NCBI GenBank assembly: GCA_038503035.1
Contig: JAVSML010020792.1
Location: forward strand, 188,711 to 252,710
Direction of reading: 5' to 3'
Source of the DNA: Crocodylus rhombifer
Lineage: Eukaryota; Chordata; Crocodylia; Crocodylidae
DNA: 64,000 bases
In this document: positions 33,148-44,176 of the stretch, piece by piece
Layout: the number at the start of each line of letters is the position of its first letter
Position numbering within the stretch: the first letter of the stretch is position 1
The notes under the pieces: model-generated
Told to the model about the DNA's origin: nothing
Seen by the model: the letters and a program-made list of their open reading frames with translations, nothing else
Databases searched by the model: none
Program-made: the position numbers and the translations under genes

Positions 33148-34600
33148 TTGTACATGTACACACACTATGGCCATAAAAGTTGTAAGTTTCTAGATAAATT
33201 GATTTGGTATACCAGAGATGATTTTAGCTGGCAGTTTCCCCTAGAGGGAGCACTTGATTTAAGTAAAATTGTTCATCTCCGCAGAGACCTTGAGTTAAGA
33301 GGTAGTAATATACCACAGACTCAGTGGGACACATTTTTGATTGATATGAAGAAGCTTTCAAAAGACATCAAGAATCTCAAGTTCAGAGTCTTAAGGACCC
33401 CCAAGAGAAAATGACATCTCAGATAAAGGAATTAAAATGGAAGAGTGCACCAAATGGGGGGGCCCCCCATCAACCGTACCATCAGCACCAAACAACTTTA
33501 TCCACAAATAACTGAGAATGAAAATCAATTGTGTCTTCTGCATATTCTTAATGTGTTACCCCCATATCAGTCCCAGGCACAATCTGAACCTGAAGAAGTC
33601 CAAAGTAACCAAATGGGCTAATCCTGCTGGAAGAGTCTACCTCACCAGGAAACTATCACTCAGCAATGATCACCTGCCCCAGGGCATGCCCTCGTCCACT
33701 GGAGGCAGGGCGTCTATCTCCTGAAATCTCAACCCCCTCCTCTTGTTTAAAGTCTGGTACCCAATATGGTCCAGCCCCTTCTTTAAAACCTAAAAAGGTT
33801 CAGTGTATGCCTTTACGCCAACTTCCAGGGCAAGGTCCAAAATGGGGAAACTACAATTACAGTCCATGTCCCCTGGACTCCAGGAGATCTCCTGAATCTT
33901 GTTAAACAATTTCCCAACATCAGGGAGGAACCCCAGAAATTTAGAGATGAATTGGAAACTGTAATCCATTGTTATGATCCAACATGTGCAGATTTGAACC
34001 AATTAATGAGAAGTGTTCTGCCCTCTGAGGTCTGCTACTCAAGACCCCGGAAAAGGAGATCACTTAGCAGATGCCCGAGGCTGTGCTTAAATTTTGCCCC
34101 AGGAAAACTGACTGGGCCAAAATACATAACCCTAAACAAAATAAAGGAGAATCCCCAGCAGACTACATGGACCACTTGAAACTAGTATTTGAAAGACATT
34201 CTGGTATTGAAAATGCAGCTGAAACTGCTCAAGAAGCAGTTGCTTCCACTTTTGTCCACGGACTTCTTTCTAAAGTCCAGAAACAGTTATGCACAATTGC
34301 TGTAGGTTGGCAGACTAAGCCACTTGCAGAACTAGTCACCATTGCAAATCATTGTACAACCTGCCAGGAAAAGAAAAAGGAATCCACAGAAACTAAGCTA
34401 ATGTCATTACAATTACAGACTTTAGGCAGGGGCAGAAACCGAGGTTTCCATCGAGGACAGTTCAGAGGCAGGGGACGTGGTCGTGGGATGGGAAAGGAGG
34501 ATTTCAGTCCCAAAATAATGACAGTTGTCATTATTGTGGCCAACCCAGACACTGGAAGGCTCAATGTTCTCACTGGCATGGCCAGCCCGGGTTGATGTTT
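33148..34600 (+). pseudogene. gag: ERV gag remnant
   Basis: Structural polyprotein of the virus core. An open segment at 33148-33414 is probably the matrix part. A capsid (p30-like) segment follows at about 33790-34240, spread over at least two frames (breaks near 33880 and 34065). It ends in an Arg/Gly-rich stretch and one nucleocapsid zinc knuckle, CX2CX4HX4C, at 34526-34567, which lies in a different frame from the preceding 174-codon open frame. One knuckle is the gammaretrovirus pattern. Not functional. Confidence 0.75.
34526..34567 (+). other. nucleocapsid zinc knuckle CX2CX4HX4C
   Basis: The four metal ligands Cys, Cys, His, Cys are all intact, although the surrounding gag frame is broken. 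Confidence 0.8.
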
Positions 34601-34689
34601 GACCTGCCACTCAATTCTCTGTCCCGAATCAGGGAGCCTCCTGTTAGGCCAGCCTGAGGAATAGTAACATCATCACAGCCCTGCTTCTC

Positions 34690-35060
34690 CCACTTGATCA
34701 AGATGATCCCTTCGTTTCCTGTTTAATAAATGGCATCTCTACAAAATGTTTAGTAGACATCAGTGCTAGGCCATTCTACTCTTCGAGCTGAAGAATTTTC
34801 CACAACTCCCCTCTCCTCTGCTGTTGTAAACGCTATAGGAATTTCAAATCAAATAGTTCTTCACCCTGTTTCCCAACCATTACATGTTTCTCTTGGTCCT
34901 GTTTCTGATCAACATGCCTTTCTCCTTAGTCCTTGTTCTCCTGTTAATTTGTTAGGCAGAGATTTGCTTTGTAAACTCGGCTGTACTATCTATTGCTCTC
35001 CTAATGGTGTTTATTTAGATGTCCCCTATGATAATGAAATAGCCGTACTTGCTGCTTTAG
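34690..35060 (+). pseudogene. pro: ERV protease remnant
   Basis: Aspartic protease that cleaves Gag-Pol. The catalytic Asp is seen in VDISAR near 34754, where the expected Asp-Thr/Ser-Gly-Ala is altered, and a frameshift follows. The C-terminal GRDLL signature is intact in the 178-codon open frame starting at 34763. The active site looks broken. Confidence 0.7.
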
Positions 35061-36560
35061 CTAGTTCACCACCTGAGCCTGAGTTCCTTGATCTTTCTGT
35101 GTTGCAAGAAGAAATCATAAAAGCTGTCCCTCCATTTCTCTGGTCCCGGCATGCTAATGAAGTAGAACAAATCCATACTGCCCAGCCTGTAAAAATTAAA
35201 TTAAACCCAGCTAAGCCTTTACCCAAAGTTGCTCGATACCCTTTACGTCTAGAAGCCAAAGAAGGAATATGCCCTGTTATAACTGCCCTTTTAAAGTAAG
35301 GTATCGTTGTCCTGACTAAGAGCCCTTGTAATGTGCCTATTCTTCCTGTAAAAAAAAAAAAAAAAAAAACCTGGAAAGAATACCTATCACTTTGTACAAA
35401 ATCTCCATGCGGTAAATTCTTCAGTTTTATCTACTCTTCCTGGTATACTAAATCCAGCTACTGTCTTATCCTGTATTCCTCCTAATGCTTGTTGTTTTAC
35501 TGTTGTTGACTTGTGTTCTGCATTTTTCTCTATTCCTATACACCCTGATAGCCAGTTGCTCTTTGCATTTACCTATCAAGGACTTCAATATACCTGGATA
35601 CGATTGCCCCAGGGCTATACTGAATCCCCTTCTCTTTTTTCTCAAATTCTGAAGAAAGATCTAGATGACATAATATTTAAAGAAAATTCTGTGCTTGTGC
35701 AATATGTTGATGATTTGCTCTTAGCCTCCCTTGAAGCCTGTAAAACTGATTCTTTAACTCTCCTCACCTCTCTTGCCCTAAAAGGCCATAAGGCATCTAA
35801 AGAAAAGCTACAACTTTGTCTTCCTCGTGTCCACTATTTAGGTCATGATATTTCTGCTGGAGAATGACTGCTTTCCTCTTCCAGAATAGAAGCTATTCTT
35901 AAAATCCTTAGACCAACTACTGTGTCCCAAATGTGTACCTTCCTAGGCATGGCTGGCTACTCCCGCCAGTGGATACTCAGCTATGCCTCTATAGTCAAGC
36001 CATTGCAAAATCTGACTCTTGTTAATATCCCTGAGCCTTTACCTGGACTTCAGAAATCGAAGCCACTTTTGCCTCTATTAAACGAGCTCTGTCTCAAGCT
36101 CCTGCCTTAGGTTTATTATAATCAGGAAGGCCTTTTATTCTTTTTTGTCATGAAAAAGATGAATTTGCACTTGCAGTACTCACTCAGACACGTGGAGACA
36201 AGGACCGTCCCATTGCTTATTATAGCTCTGCTCTTGACCCAGTTGCAGCCGGACTTCTTCCATGTCTCCATGCTGTAGCTGCAGCTGCTGTCACTATTGA
36301 ACTTTCCTCTACCCTTGTATTAGGTTCTCCCCTTACTGTTGCTGTCCCACATGCTGTAGCAGCCCTTTTGCTAAAAACAAAAACCCAACACCTTTCAAAT
36401 GCTAGATTAACTAAGTACGAAATCTTGCTTCTCTCTGCTGGAAATGTCACCCTAACTAGGTGCCCTGTTTTAAACCCTTCTCTGTTACCTACCCCTTCAG
36501 ATGGTAAACCCCATGATTGCATTTTTGTTACTGTTCACCTAACAATGCCCCGCACTGATC
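35060..36560 (+). pseudogene. pol: ERV reverse transcriptase and connection domain remnant
   Basis: Read in order: RT N-terminal part ending at a stop (35297-35299); a run of about 20 A at 35349-35369 where lysine codons are expected; then RT fingers/palm with LPQGY and the catalytic YVDD box (35703-35714) in an open frame to 35867; thumb (near 35920); and the connection region with YYSSALDPVAAGLLPC near 36220 in another frame. RNase H itself is absent. Retroviral RT copies genomic RNA into DNA; this copy has several frameshifts. Confidence 0.88.
35349..35369 (+). repeat. poly-A run inside ERV RT
   Basis: About 20 A replacing a short lysine-coding stretch. Probably slippage expansion after insertion, causing or masking a frameshift. 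Confidence 0.8.
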
Positions 36561-36566
36561 TAAAAG

Positions 36567-37459
36567 ATGACCCCTTGCAAAACCTCCATCACTGTAAGCA
36601 AAAAGTTGCTCAGAGACTTTATTCCAAGGTTTAGTATTCCTTTATCCCTAAACTCTGATAGAGGAACTCATTTTACTGGACAGATAATAAAAGAAGTCTG
36701 TAAAGTCCTGCAGATCCAACAGAACTTTCATTGCCCATACCATTCACAGGCCTTGGGCCAAGTAGAGCGCCAAAATGGCATTCTGAAAAATAAACCGGCC
36801 AAAATTTGTGCTGAGACTCACCTAAAATGGCCAGATGCACTTCCCATAACCCTTATAAGTATGAGATCTACTGCCAACAGACAGACTGGGCTAGCCCACA
36901 TGAAATTCTAATGGGAAGACCCATGAGGCTCCCCACCTCACCACCTGTTGCCTCCTGCTTTTGCGATGTACATTCACTTGATGATACCATTCTGGATTAT
37001 TGTAAAGCACTAATAAAGTGTGTTAAGGCTTTTCATTCACAGGTACAGGCAGCTCTCCCCAAAGAACCAGATGAGCCGTGCCAGTCTATCCTGCCTGGAG
37101 ATCAGGTCCATATAAAAGTCCATCAACGAAAGTCATCGCTGGAACCTCGCTGGAAAGGCCCGTTCCAGGTACTCCTGACCACCAACACTGCAATAAAGTG
37201 TCAAGGACTCCAGACATGGATCCACGCTTCACACAGTAAGAAAACATCAGCCCCGTTAGACCCAGAGTCTCCTTCATATCAATTTTGTAATCAGCCTCCA
37301 CAAACTGGTAGTGAGCCTAGCGCCTACCAGCAGGAGAGCTCAAGACCAGTAGTGAGCCAAGCACCTACTGGCGAAGAGGATTTGCCACTGCAGAGCGAAG
37401 AGGATGTGCCCCAACGACACCACTATGCCCTTCGGGACAGGAAAAAGGCCTCTACCTAG
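36567..37459 (+). pseudogene. pol: ERV integrase, C-terminal two thirds
   Basis: Integrase inserts viral DNA into the host genome. The core keeps the second Asp (in NSDRG) and the Glu (in GQVERQ) with exactly 35 residues between them, as in the DD35E signature. The zinc-binding N-terminus and first catalytic Asp are missing because of the internal deletion. A frameshift near 36890 leads into the 36827-37459 frame with the GPY/F-type C-terminal domain (PGDQVHIKV, RWKGPFQVLL). No active enzyme possible. Confidence 0.88.
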
Positions 37460-37621
37460 TTCCTGGTTTCCGAGGTAGAGTTGGTTAGTCTCAGTATTTC
37501 TTTTTGGGCCATCTTATATGAACTTGACTCATCAGTTATGAGAAACTCTGTAAACCAAACTGCACTTCCACACCGACAAAGAAGATCATTTCATGAAAAT
37601 ATGTTCTTGTCTTTAGTTAAA

Positions 37622-38278
37622 TAAATTGGGATAGATTTAAATGTCTCTCACTGTTGGATATGTAGTCATGTCCCTATCTATTCTACTGGAGGGATACCCA
37701 TGATACTGGTATCCTTGAATACAACTCAGATGTTAGCCCTTTACTATTCAAATTTTCATGGAAATGAAACTTGGCAGAATGTAAGTTGCAACCGGTCTGA
37801 CTATGTACGATTAGCGTATGCGACCCCTGGAAAGTTTTGTTGGACCTGTAATGGATCTCATGTTGCAGTAGGAGTCACTAAATGTGAAGCAGAATTTAAT
37901 ACCCAAGGTGCATGGATCACTGGTTCCTGGGACACGGGTATTCTTTATATTATGTCATTAATCAAAGGATTTTCAGGTTATTATTCAAAAATGGTGAACT
38001 GTAATACAGGTGGATTTACTGTATTAGCTGGTCACTATTTTGTGTGTGGAGATAAGGCCTATAAAAATCTTCCCTCCAGTTGGAGAGGAACGTGCTATGT
38101 CTCCTCAGTGTATCCTGCCTTTACTATGAGATCTCACTTACCTAAAGGAAGAATTTGCAATGTTCACAAAATTACAGAAAATCAAAGATTTTGTGGTATA
38201 ATATTCCCCAGCTATGGCGCAGGGCTTAGCTATGTCCGAGATAAAGAAAGTTGCAGCATCTCTGGAAAAGATTGCTAA
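37622..38278 (+). pseudogene. env: ERV env surface subunit remnant
   Basis: Surface glycoprotein part of Env. The frame is open from just after a stop at 37622. It carries CWIC (37652-37663), the CXXC disulfide motif of gammaretroviral surface subunits, many cysteines and N-glycosylation sites (for example NVS and NGS). A frameshift near 38220 separates it from the transmembrane part. The start and signal peptide are not intact. Confidence 0.75.
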
Positions 38279-38761
38279 TGCTACTGCTGATGGTTTTGAT
38301 AAAATAAATACAGAAATGAAGGAAATAAGGCAAATGATATTGCAAAACCGATTTGCGTTAGATTATATACTAGCCAGCAAAGGAGGATTCTGTGCTTTAA
38401 TAGGTAAAGAATGTTGTACTTATATTCCCGATAATTCAGAAGAAATCCAGGATTTAAGTAAATGTATTCTAAAAGAAGCAGCTAAATTGCATGAGTCAGT
38501 TGGAATTTGAGTTCTTGGTTTAGCTCTATTTTCAGTTCCTTAGGCTCTACCGTCATTCATAGTTTGTTGATATTGTTTGTTGTTTTTCTTGGAGTATGCC
38601 TAGTGTTTATGATAGTACAATGTTGCTTAAGTTGTGCTGCCAAGCAAATGCGGAATAGCCCATCAACCAGAAACGAAGTATATAATTTGCATGTTGAAAT
38701 AGCAGACAGTAAAGAGAAAGAAAAACTAGAAGTTGAAAGACTAATGGCTATAAATATCTAA
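38214..38761 (+). pseudogene. env: ERV env transmembrane subunit remnant
   Basis: Transmembrane subunit in two overlapping frames. 38214-38510 has heptad-like helices, the immunosuppressive-domain-like region (starting LQNRFALDY) and the intact CX6CC motif. 38507-38761 has the hydrophobic membrane span (about 38540-38635), a cysteine cluster and a cytoplasmic tail. The CX6CC motif with the upstream CXXC indicates a covalently linked gamma-type Env. A stop after ESVGI splits the subunit. Confidence 0.85.
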
Positions 38762-38770
38762 CTTGATGGT

Positions 38771-38791
38771 GGGGGGAAAAAAAGAAGGGAA
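38771..38791 (+). other. ERV polypurine tract
   Basis: Twenty-one purines in a row directly before the 3' LTR: the plus-strand primer site. Confidence 0.9.
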
Positions 38792-38960
38792 TGTGGTAAT
38801 AAATTTAACCCGGCTCCTAACTTGACTAAGAAAACAGACAGAGACCAGAGGTGCTGATACTGCTTATTTCAGTTATATGTTCTGAGATAAGGAATTCTGC
38901 ATGCCTTGTTTTGTCTTGAGATATTATCCTGTGCACAGATGTTTTCTTTAAGTAAACTGC

Positions 38961-39014
<54 letters not shown>

Positions 39015-39232
39015 GATCAGCGATTTACTGTCCAAGGTCATATTTTTCTCTTTCTTGAGTATAAATATGCTTGTAAACTTATAGAGTTCAAGAAATCCTT
39101 TCAAACAGACAAGTGGGTGATTCCCCTTGCTGTATGGAATTCTCCCTGTGATCACAGTATAGCCCTAAATAAAGAAAAGCTTGCTCTGTCAATTCTGAGT
39201 CAACCACAGCGTAAAGTTTGATTTCTTCCACA
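38792..39232 (+). repeat. ERV 3' LTR (441 bp) with GT expansion
   Basis: Same ends as the 5' LTR, poly(A) signal at 39168-39173. Longer than the 5' copy mainly because of a TG dinucleotide run at 38964-39012 where the 5' LTR has a short, imperfect TG-rich stretch. Confidence 0.95.
38964..39012 (+). repeat. (TG)n microsatellite, about 24 units
   Basis: Pure TG run inside the U3/R part of the 3' LTR only. Confidence 0.97.
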
Positions 39233-39236
39233 GCAG

Positions 39237-39773
39237 TAACTTAGTTCTACTATGCAGCAAAGTGTCTTGTGTAGACACACCCAATGTCAACAGCCTGTTT
39301 TCTAACTTTCATCTGGTAGCCACAGGTTTCTTCGTCCTCAAAGACCATGGGAATTCTTTAGTGCTTTCTGGAAATGGGGCTCATTAAAATAAAATATTTG
39401 AAGTTGGGTAGTCTGGCATCCATGCATATATGTATGTAACTTCACTGTATGAGTCATTTTTACGTTTCTTTAGTCTTCAGAAATGAGTTAGCCAACCAGT
39501 ATGTCATCTATTTATCCTTTATGCTATGTACCTTCTTAAATATTCCTTTTTTTTAATGTTTTATATTCAATAAATTTCCAAATGCCTAACTTTCCTGAAA
39601 GATCTCACCCTTGGAAGGGTGGGATTAAACATGTAAAGGGGCATATAATACTGGCTCATGGCTGGAAAAATGTGGTAGCCTGGGGTGCCTCTTCAAACAA
39701 ATCCTCCAAATGAATTAGTTAACTGTCTTGTGTGGCTAAAATGAAACGGCATACAAGGGAACAATATAAATAG
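39237..39773. other. no gene recognised
   Basis: AT-rich DNA between the provirus and the next element; nothing identified. Confidence 0.5.
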
Positions 39774-40587
39774 TAGGGGTGTGCGAAGCAGGCCATATTC
39801 AATTTGGATTCAGNNNNNNNNNNTCGAAACAAAACGAGGCAAGTTGAAACATTTTGAAATGTTTTGAAGCTCAAGCTGGGCTTGCCTGCAGGGAAACAAT
39901 AACTAAAGTAAGGGGGGAAGGAGCGTTCTCATTATTGACTTTGTACCTGGCCAGTGACTGTGATCCTTCCCTGAGGTCCCTTTCAATCCTAGTGCTCTGG
40001 GGGAGGGATAGAATAACTGCATGAAAGGCAACATTGTTTGAACTACTCTGATTTCTGCCTTGGTATCAGGTGAGTGAGGGTGCACCTTAACATACACACA
40101 GGGTCACCCACCCATGTCACGACTTTTGCCTGTCAGCAGTTAAAGGTGCAGGGCCCCAGAACCTAGACTCTCCCCTGCACCTATCTCCTTGACAGCTGGC
40201 AGGCTTTGTGGCTGCAGGAGGGCCTAGCAGGCCTGCAGTTTTCACCCCCCCACCCCCGGTGCCTCAAGACAGGCACAGTCCCATAAGCACCCACATCAAG
40301 TTATGCCTTTCAGCAGCCAGAGGTGCAGGGCTCCAGGACACAGAAGCTCTTCCACTTATCTCCTTGAAACTTAGCAGCTTTATGCCCTCAAACTTTATGC
40401 AAGTTTGATCCAAATCAGGCCAGAAATGACAGTTACAGGCAGTTTCACACTTCCCCATTATAGCCTATGAGCGAAACGGTTTTGATGAAATGGAATAGCG
40501 GTTTCGAATCAAAACAAAATTTGAAACTAACCGTTGTTCCATTGAAATGCAAGTCAAAATGGAACAGTGCCATTTTGCACAGCCCTA
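39774..40587. mobile_element. terminal-inverted-repeat element with assembly gap
   Basis: Left end TAGGGGTGTGCGAA and right end TTTTGCACAGCCCTA are inverted copies with mismatches. Next to both ends are AT-rich TCGAAAC/TTTCGAATC-type repeats (after 39824 and near 40500). No transposase is encoded, so a non-autonomous DNA transposon. Ten N at 39814-39823. Confidence 0.6.
39814..39823. other. assembly gap (10 N)
   Basis: Ten N inside the terminal-inverted-repeat element, next to palindromic sequence that assembles poorly. Confidence 0.99.
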
Positions 40588-40604
40588 CTGATTACTACCC
40601 TTGA

Positions 40605-41885
40605 AGTCCAACTATCCAGCCAATTTTCCGTCCACCATGTAGTCCATTAAACCAAACTCGTACTTCCTTAGCTTGCTTGAGAGAGTGTTGTGGGAGACCA
40701 TATCAAAAGCATTGCTAAAGTCACAAGTTATATCACAGCCATAGTTCTCCCTACATCCAGAGCCAATCATCTCATAGAAGTCAGTAGGGTTGATCAGGCA
40801 TGACTTCCCCTTGGTGACTCCCTGCTGGCTGTTCCTAATCACCATCTTCTCCAGGTGCTTAGAAAAGGATTTCTTGAGCATCTGCCCCATTATTTTTCCA
40901 GACACTGAGGTGAAGCTTACCAGTCTAGTTACTAAGATGCTCCTTCTTCCCTTTCTTAAGAATGGGTACTATATTTCCCTTTCAGTCATCCAAAATCCTT
41001 CCTATACACCAGGAGTTTTCAAAGATAATGGCCAGCAGTTCTGCAATCACATTAGCCAACTCCCTCAGCACCCTCAGGTGCATCTCATCCGGCCCCATGT
41101 ACTTGTGACATCCAGCTTTTCTAAAATATCCCTAACCTGTTCTTTTGCCACTGTTAGCTGATCATCTCCTCTCTAAACTGCACTGCTAGCTGCAATAGTC
41201 TGGTAGCTGACCTTGGCAGTGAAGACTGAAGTGAAAAGGCATTGAGTACTTCAGACTTTTCCTTAGCATCTATCACTAGGTTGCCTCCCTCCTTCAGTAA
41301 GGGACCCACACATTTCCTGATCTCCCGCTTGTTGTTAACATACCTGTACAAAATCTTCTTGTTACCCTTCATAGCCCTTGCTAGTTGCAACTCCAGTTGC
41401 ATTTTGGCCTTCCTGATTTCATCCCTGCATACCCAAGCAATACTCTTATGTCCAGGTTTTTTTGTCTTGTAAACTGTTGTTTGTGTTGTAGCTTATTAAT
41501 AAGTTCCCTGCTAAGCCAAGCTGGTCTTCTGCCATTCTTGGTATTCTTCCTGTGCATCAGGATGGTTCATTCATGCACCCTCAGTAAGGTTTCTTTAAAG
41601 TACAACTCTCCTGGACTTCTTTCCCCTTCAAACTAGCATCCTAGAAGGGCCTGCCTATCAGTTTCCTGAGGGAATCAATCTGTTTTTCTGAAGTCCAGGG
41701 TCCTTACTCTGCTGTCGACGCTGCCAACCACCTTTACATTCCCCACCAATTCTTCCCTGTGTGTGAGCAGCAGGTCAAGAAGAGCATGGTTTCTAGTTGG
41801 CCTCTCCAACACTCGCACCAGAAAGTTGTCCCCGACACTCTTCAAGAACTTCCTGAATTTCCACTGCAGTATTGCCCTCTCAGTG
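40605..41885 (-). mobile_element. old CR1 LINE fragment
   Basis: Minus-strand CR1 from RT (DISNAFD-like block near 40720) back through the RT N-terminus to the endonuclease-RT linker (41.2-41.9 kb). Many stops; an older, more diverged copy than those at 26-31 kb. Confidence 0.85.
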
Positions 41886-42439
41886 TAAAGTGTTAAGTTG
41901 ATTGAAGAGAAGCAAGATTTGGTTGGTAATATTTTGTATTAACATATTTTTGTGTGTCTAGTTGGGAGAGAAGTTAGACAAGGTTTTAGGCACTAATGCC
42001 TTTCCTGGGTCTAGATAGAAGCAGATACAGCCTAAGTTAAATTGCAAGTAACACAATGTTTAACTCCATTTTGTAAATGAAAATAATCACTTAGGGTGCA
42101 GACAGACATAACACTTGAACTATTCCAAGAATGTCCCTAATTGCAAACTGGTTCACAACTGTCTGGATAGGGTCAGAGATATCTGCAAGTACACCAAAGG
42201 TTCTAAGAACCAAGCACCACATTTTAGGCATTGTGTTGCTCTTGAAATGCCATTACAGGGTGGTAGTGAGTACTCAGTCCACTGTGTTCAGTAAAGACCC
42301 AGTCTGAATCCTAATGATAGCTACATGGTGATACTCTGGGGTGCCTAGCTGTGTCGGTAGGGTAGGCTGCCTGAACCCTTCCTTCAGGTTTCCTGTGAGC
42401 TGGGTGTTCTGGAACTGCCGAGGCTTTTGTGGGCTTTCG
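41886..42439. other. no gene recognised
   Basis: Mixed sequence; the stretch near 42270-42420 (CAGTAAAGACCCAGTCTGAA onward) looks like the end of an LTR, but no partner is visible. Confidence 0.35.
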
Positions 42440-42830
42440 TGCTAAGTAGCACAACTGCGGAAAGGGATCTTGGAGTCATAAGTGACTCCAAAATGAACAT
42501 GGGTCACCACTGTGATGAGGTAATAAGTAAAGCTAACTGCACTCTTTCTTGCATAAGTAGGTGCATCCCAAACAGGTCCAGGGAGGTGATACTTCCCCTC
42601 TATGTGGTATTGGTCAGGCTGCAGCTGGAGTACTGCATCTGGTTTTGGGCACTGCAGTTCAGGAGGGATGTGGATAGCTTGGTTCAGAGGAGGGCCACTC
42701 ATTTGGTTAAAGGCCTATAGAAAAAACCCTACGTGGAACGATTGGGAGACCTAATCTTCAGCCTCCACGAGAGGTGATCTTGTGGCTGCCTACAAACTCA
42801 TTGGGGTGGGGGGGGACAGCAAGAAATAGG
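42440..42830 (+). mobile_element. CR1 LINE fragment
   Basis: Plus-strand CR1 ORF2 C-terminal part: TTAERDLGVISDSKMNMGHH followed by the LEYCIWFWALQFRRDVD block, with a frameshift near 42720. Confidence 0.88.
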
Positions 42831-43208
42831 GGATACAATGTTTACCAGGGCGTGGAATCGTTAAGGGTCACATTTGTTCTATCATTTAGATTCACCCACC
42901 TACAGTCTCCGACTACATATGCCATGGACCCTGCTATAGTATACACCTTGCTTTTGCCATTATAGTATCTCCCTGTTATGCTCCAGTCTGAATCTTTTAA
43001 TTGCATGTATGCTTGCAGACATACCCAGCTCCCAGTTTCATAGTTTTTAGGGTCAGAAGGGACCTGAACAGATCAAGTCCAACCACCTGCCCTGGGCAGG
43101 AATGAGTGCTGGGATCATAATACCCCAGCCAGATATCTATCCTACCTCCTCTTGAAGACTGCCCCCCTCCCCACCAAGGTAGGGGAGAGCACCACCTCCC
43201 TTGGGAGC

Positions 43209-44176
43209 TGTCACAGGATGGGGTCCTTAAAGGATGACCGTGATCTCCCCAGGCCCCTTACCATGCCAATTTGGCCCAATGGGCACTCTTGATTCTCACC
43301 CACCATGTCTTTGATGGAAAATATATAGTAGGGAAACTGGCTGTACAACCTCTTGGACACAGTTTGCTGTACTCTCTGACCTCTTGTGGGTCCCGTTTTA
43401 CAGTGGGTGTTTCAGGGCACTCTAGCCTTATGGACTGTATGCATGGCTCCAACTGCCCCTTTACCATGCCCCAAGCCCCACTGATGGTACTGATGTTGTT
43501 TGGTCTGGGCCTTGTTATAATTCCACCCCCCCCCCGTCCTCCCTGGGCCCTCTGCGGCACTGTTTTGCTTGGCGCCTCACTGGCACTTGGGTTCTCCATG
43601 GCCCTGTCTCACTCAGCATCCCCTCTGGCACTGGGGCAGGATGCAGCAGCTGGGGTGCACCACTGGCACTGGGGCCGGTGCACCCCAACTGCTGTGCCCT
43701 CTCTGGCGCTGGGGTCCCCACGCTGCCATGGGTCCCCTATGAGGCCTCCTCCATCCCCTAATAGCCTCACCCAAACTGGTATTATACAACAATAAACAAA
43801 ACACAAGCCCCTGGGCTGTAACATAAATTCAAGCCGCTCAGCTATAACCTCAGACAAACCCTACTGAGGAATGCTCTGATCTTTAACAATATTGGAAGCT
43901 GCTCCTGCAGACAGGCCTCTCCCCTTTGTTTGGTCTGGGAGAGCTCCTTCCCCCTTAGCTGTTGGCAGGGAACTGCCCTCCCTGGGCCCAGTCCTGGGGT
44001 TTATATGGGCCTAGAGCCTTGCCTCTTCAGGTCAGCTGACCATGTGCAGGTGCAGGCTAATTTACCTTCTGGCTTATTGCCCTGGTAACCTGCACCTGGG
44101 CTTCTGTCTCTCTCTCTCTGGCCTCCCAGGCAGCCTCCACCTCTCCAGGAGCAAGGCATCTTTGTGCCCTGCAACA
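43209..44176. mobile_element. solo-LTR-like element A in CR1, 5-bp target duplication
   Basis: Starts TGTCACAGG and ends CAACA (TG...CA), interrupting the CR1 exactly where its sequence would continue. The flanks GGAGC and GGAAC match at 4 of 5 bases. Related by ends and internal blocks to element B at 47445-48754. GC-rich interior; the 174-codon frame at 43271 is not a gene. Five-base duplications are typical of ERV class III and some others. Confidence 0.65.

Larger units (their letters stand above)
31819..39232 (+). mobile_element. class I endogenous retrovirus, full-length defective provirus
   Basis: A 7,414-base provirus: 5' LTR, tRNA-His-like primer site, gag, protease, RT, integrase, env, polypurine tract, 3' LTR, flanked by GCAG on both sides. 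RT, integrase C-terminus, single zinc knuckle and the CX6CC transmembrane motif place it with gammaretrovirus-like (class I) elements. Every gene has stops or frameshifts, and about 0.9-1 kb of pol (RNase H and start of integrase) is missing. The two LTRs differ at about 20 aligned positions in 390, plus indels. No host gene is interrupted. Confidence 0.95.

Noticed and set aside
41895..42060. possible reverse copy of the repeat at 28858
   Set aside because: Only vague similarity (TAGACAAGG and CTTTCCTGGG-like words); not enough to call.
43271..43795. 174-codon plus-strand open frame
   Set aside because: Inside LTR-like element A; no motif, low-complexity sequence and overlapping open frames on the other strand.
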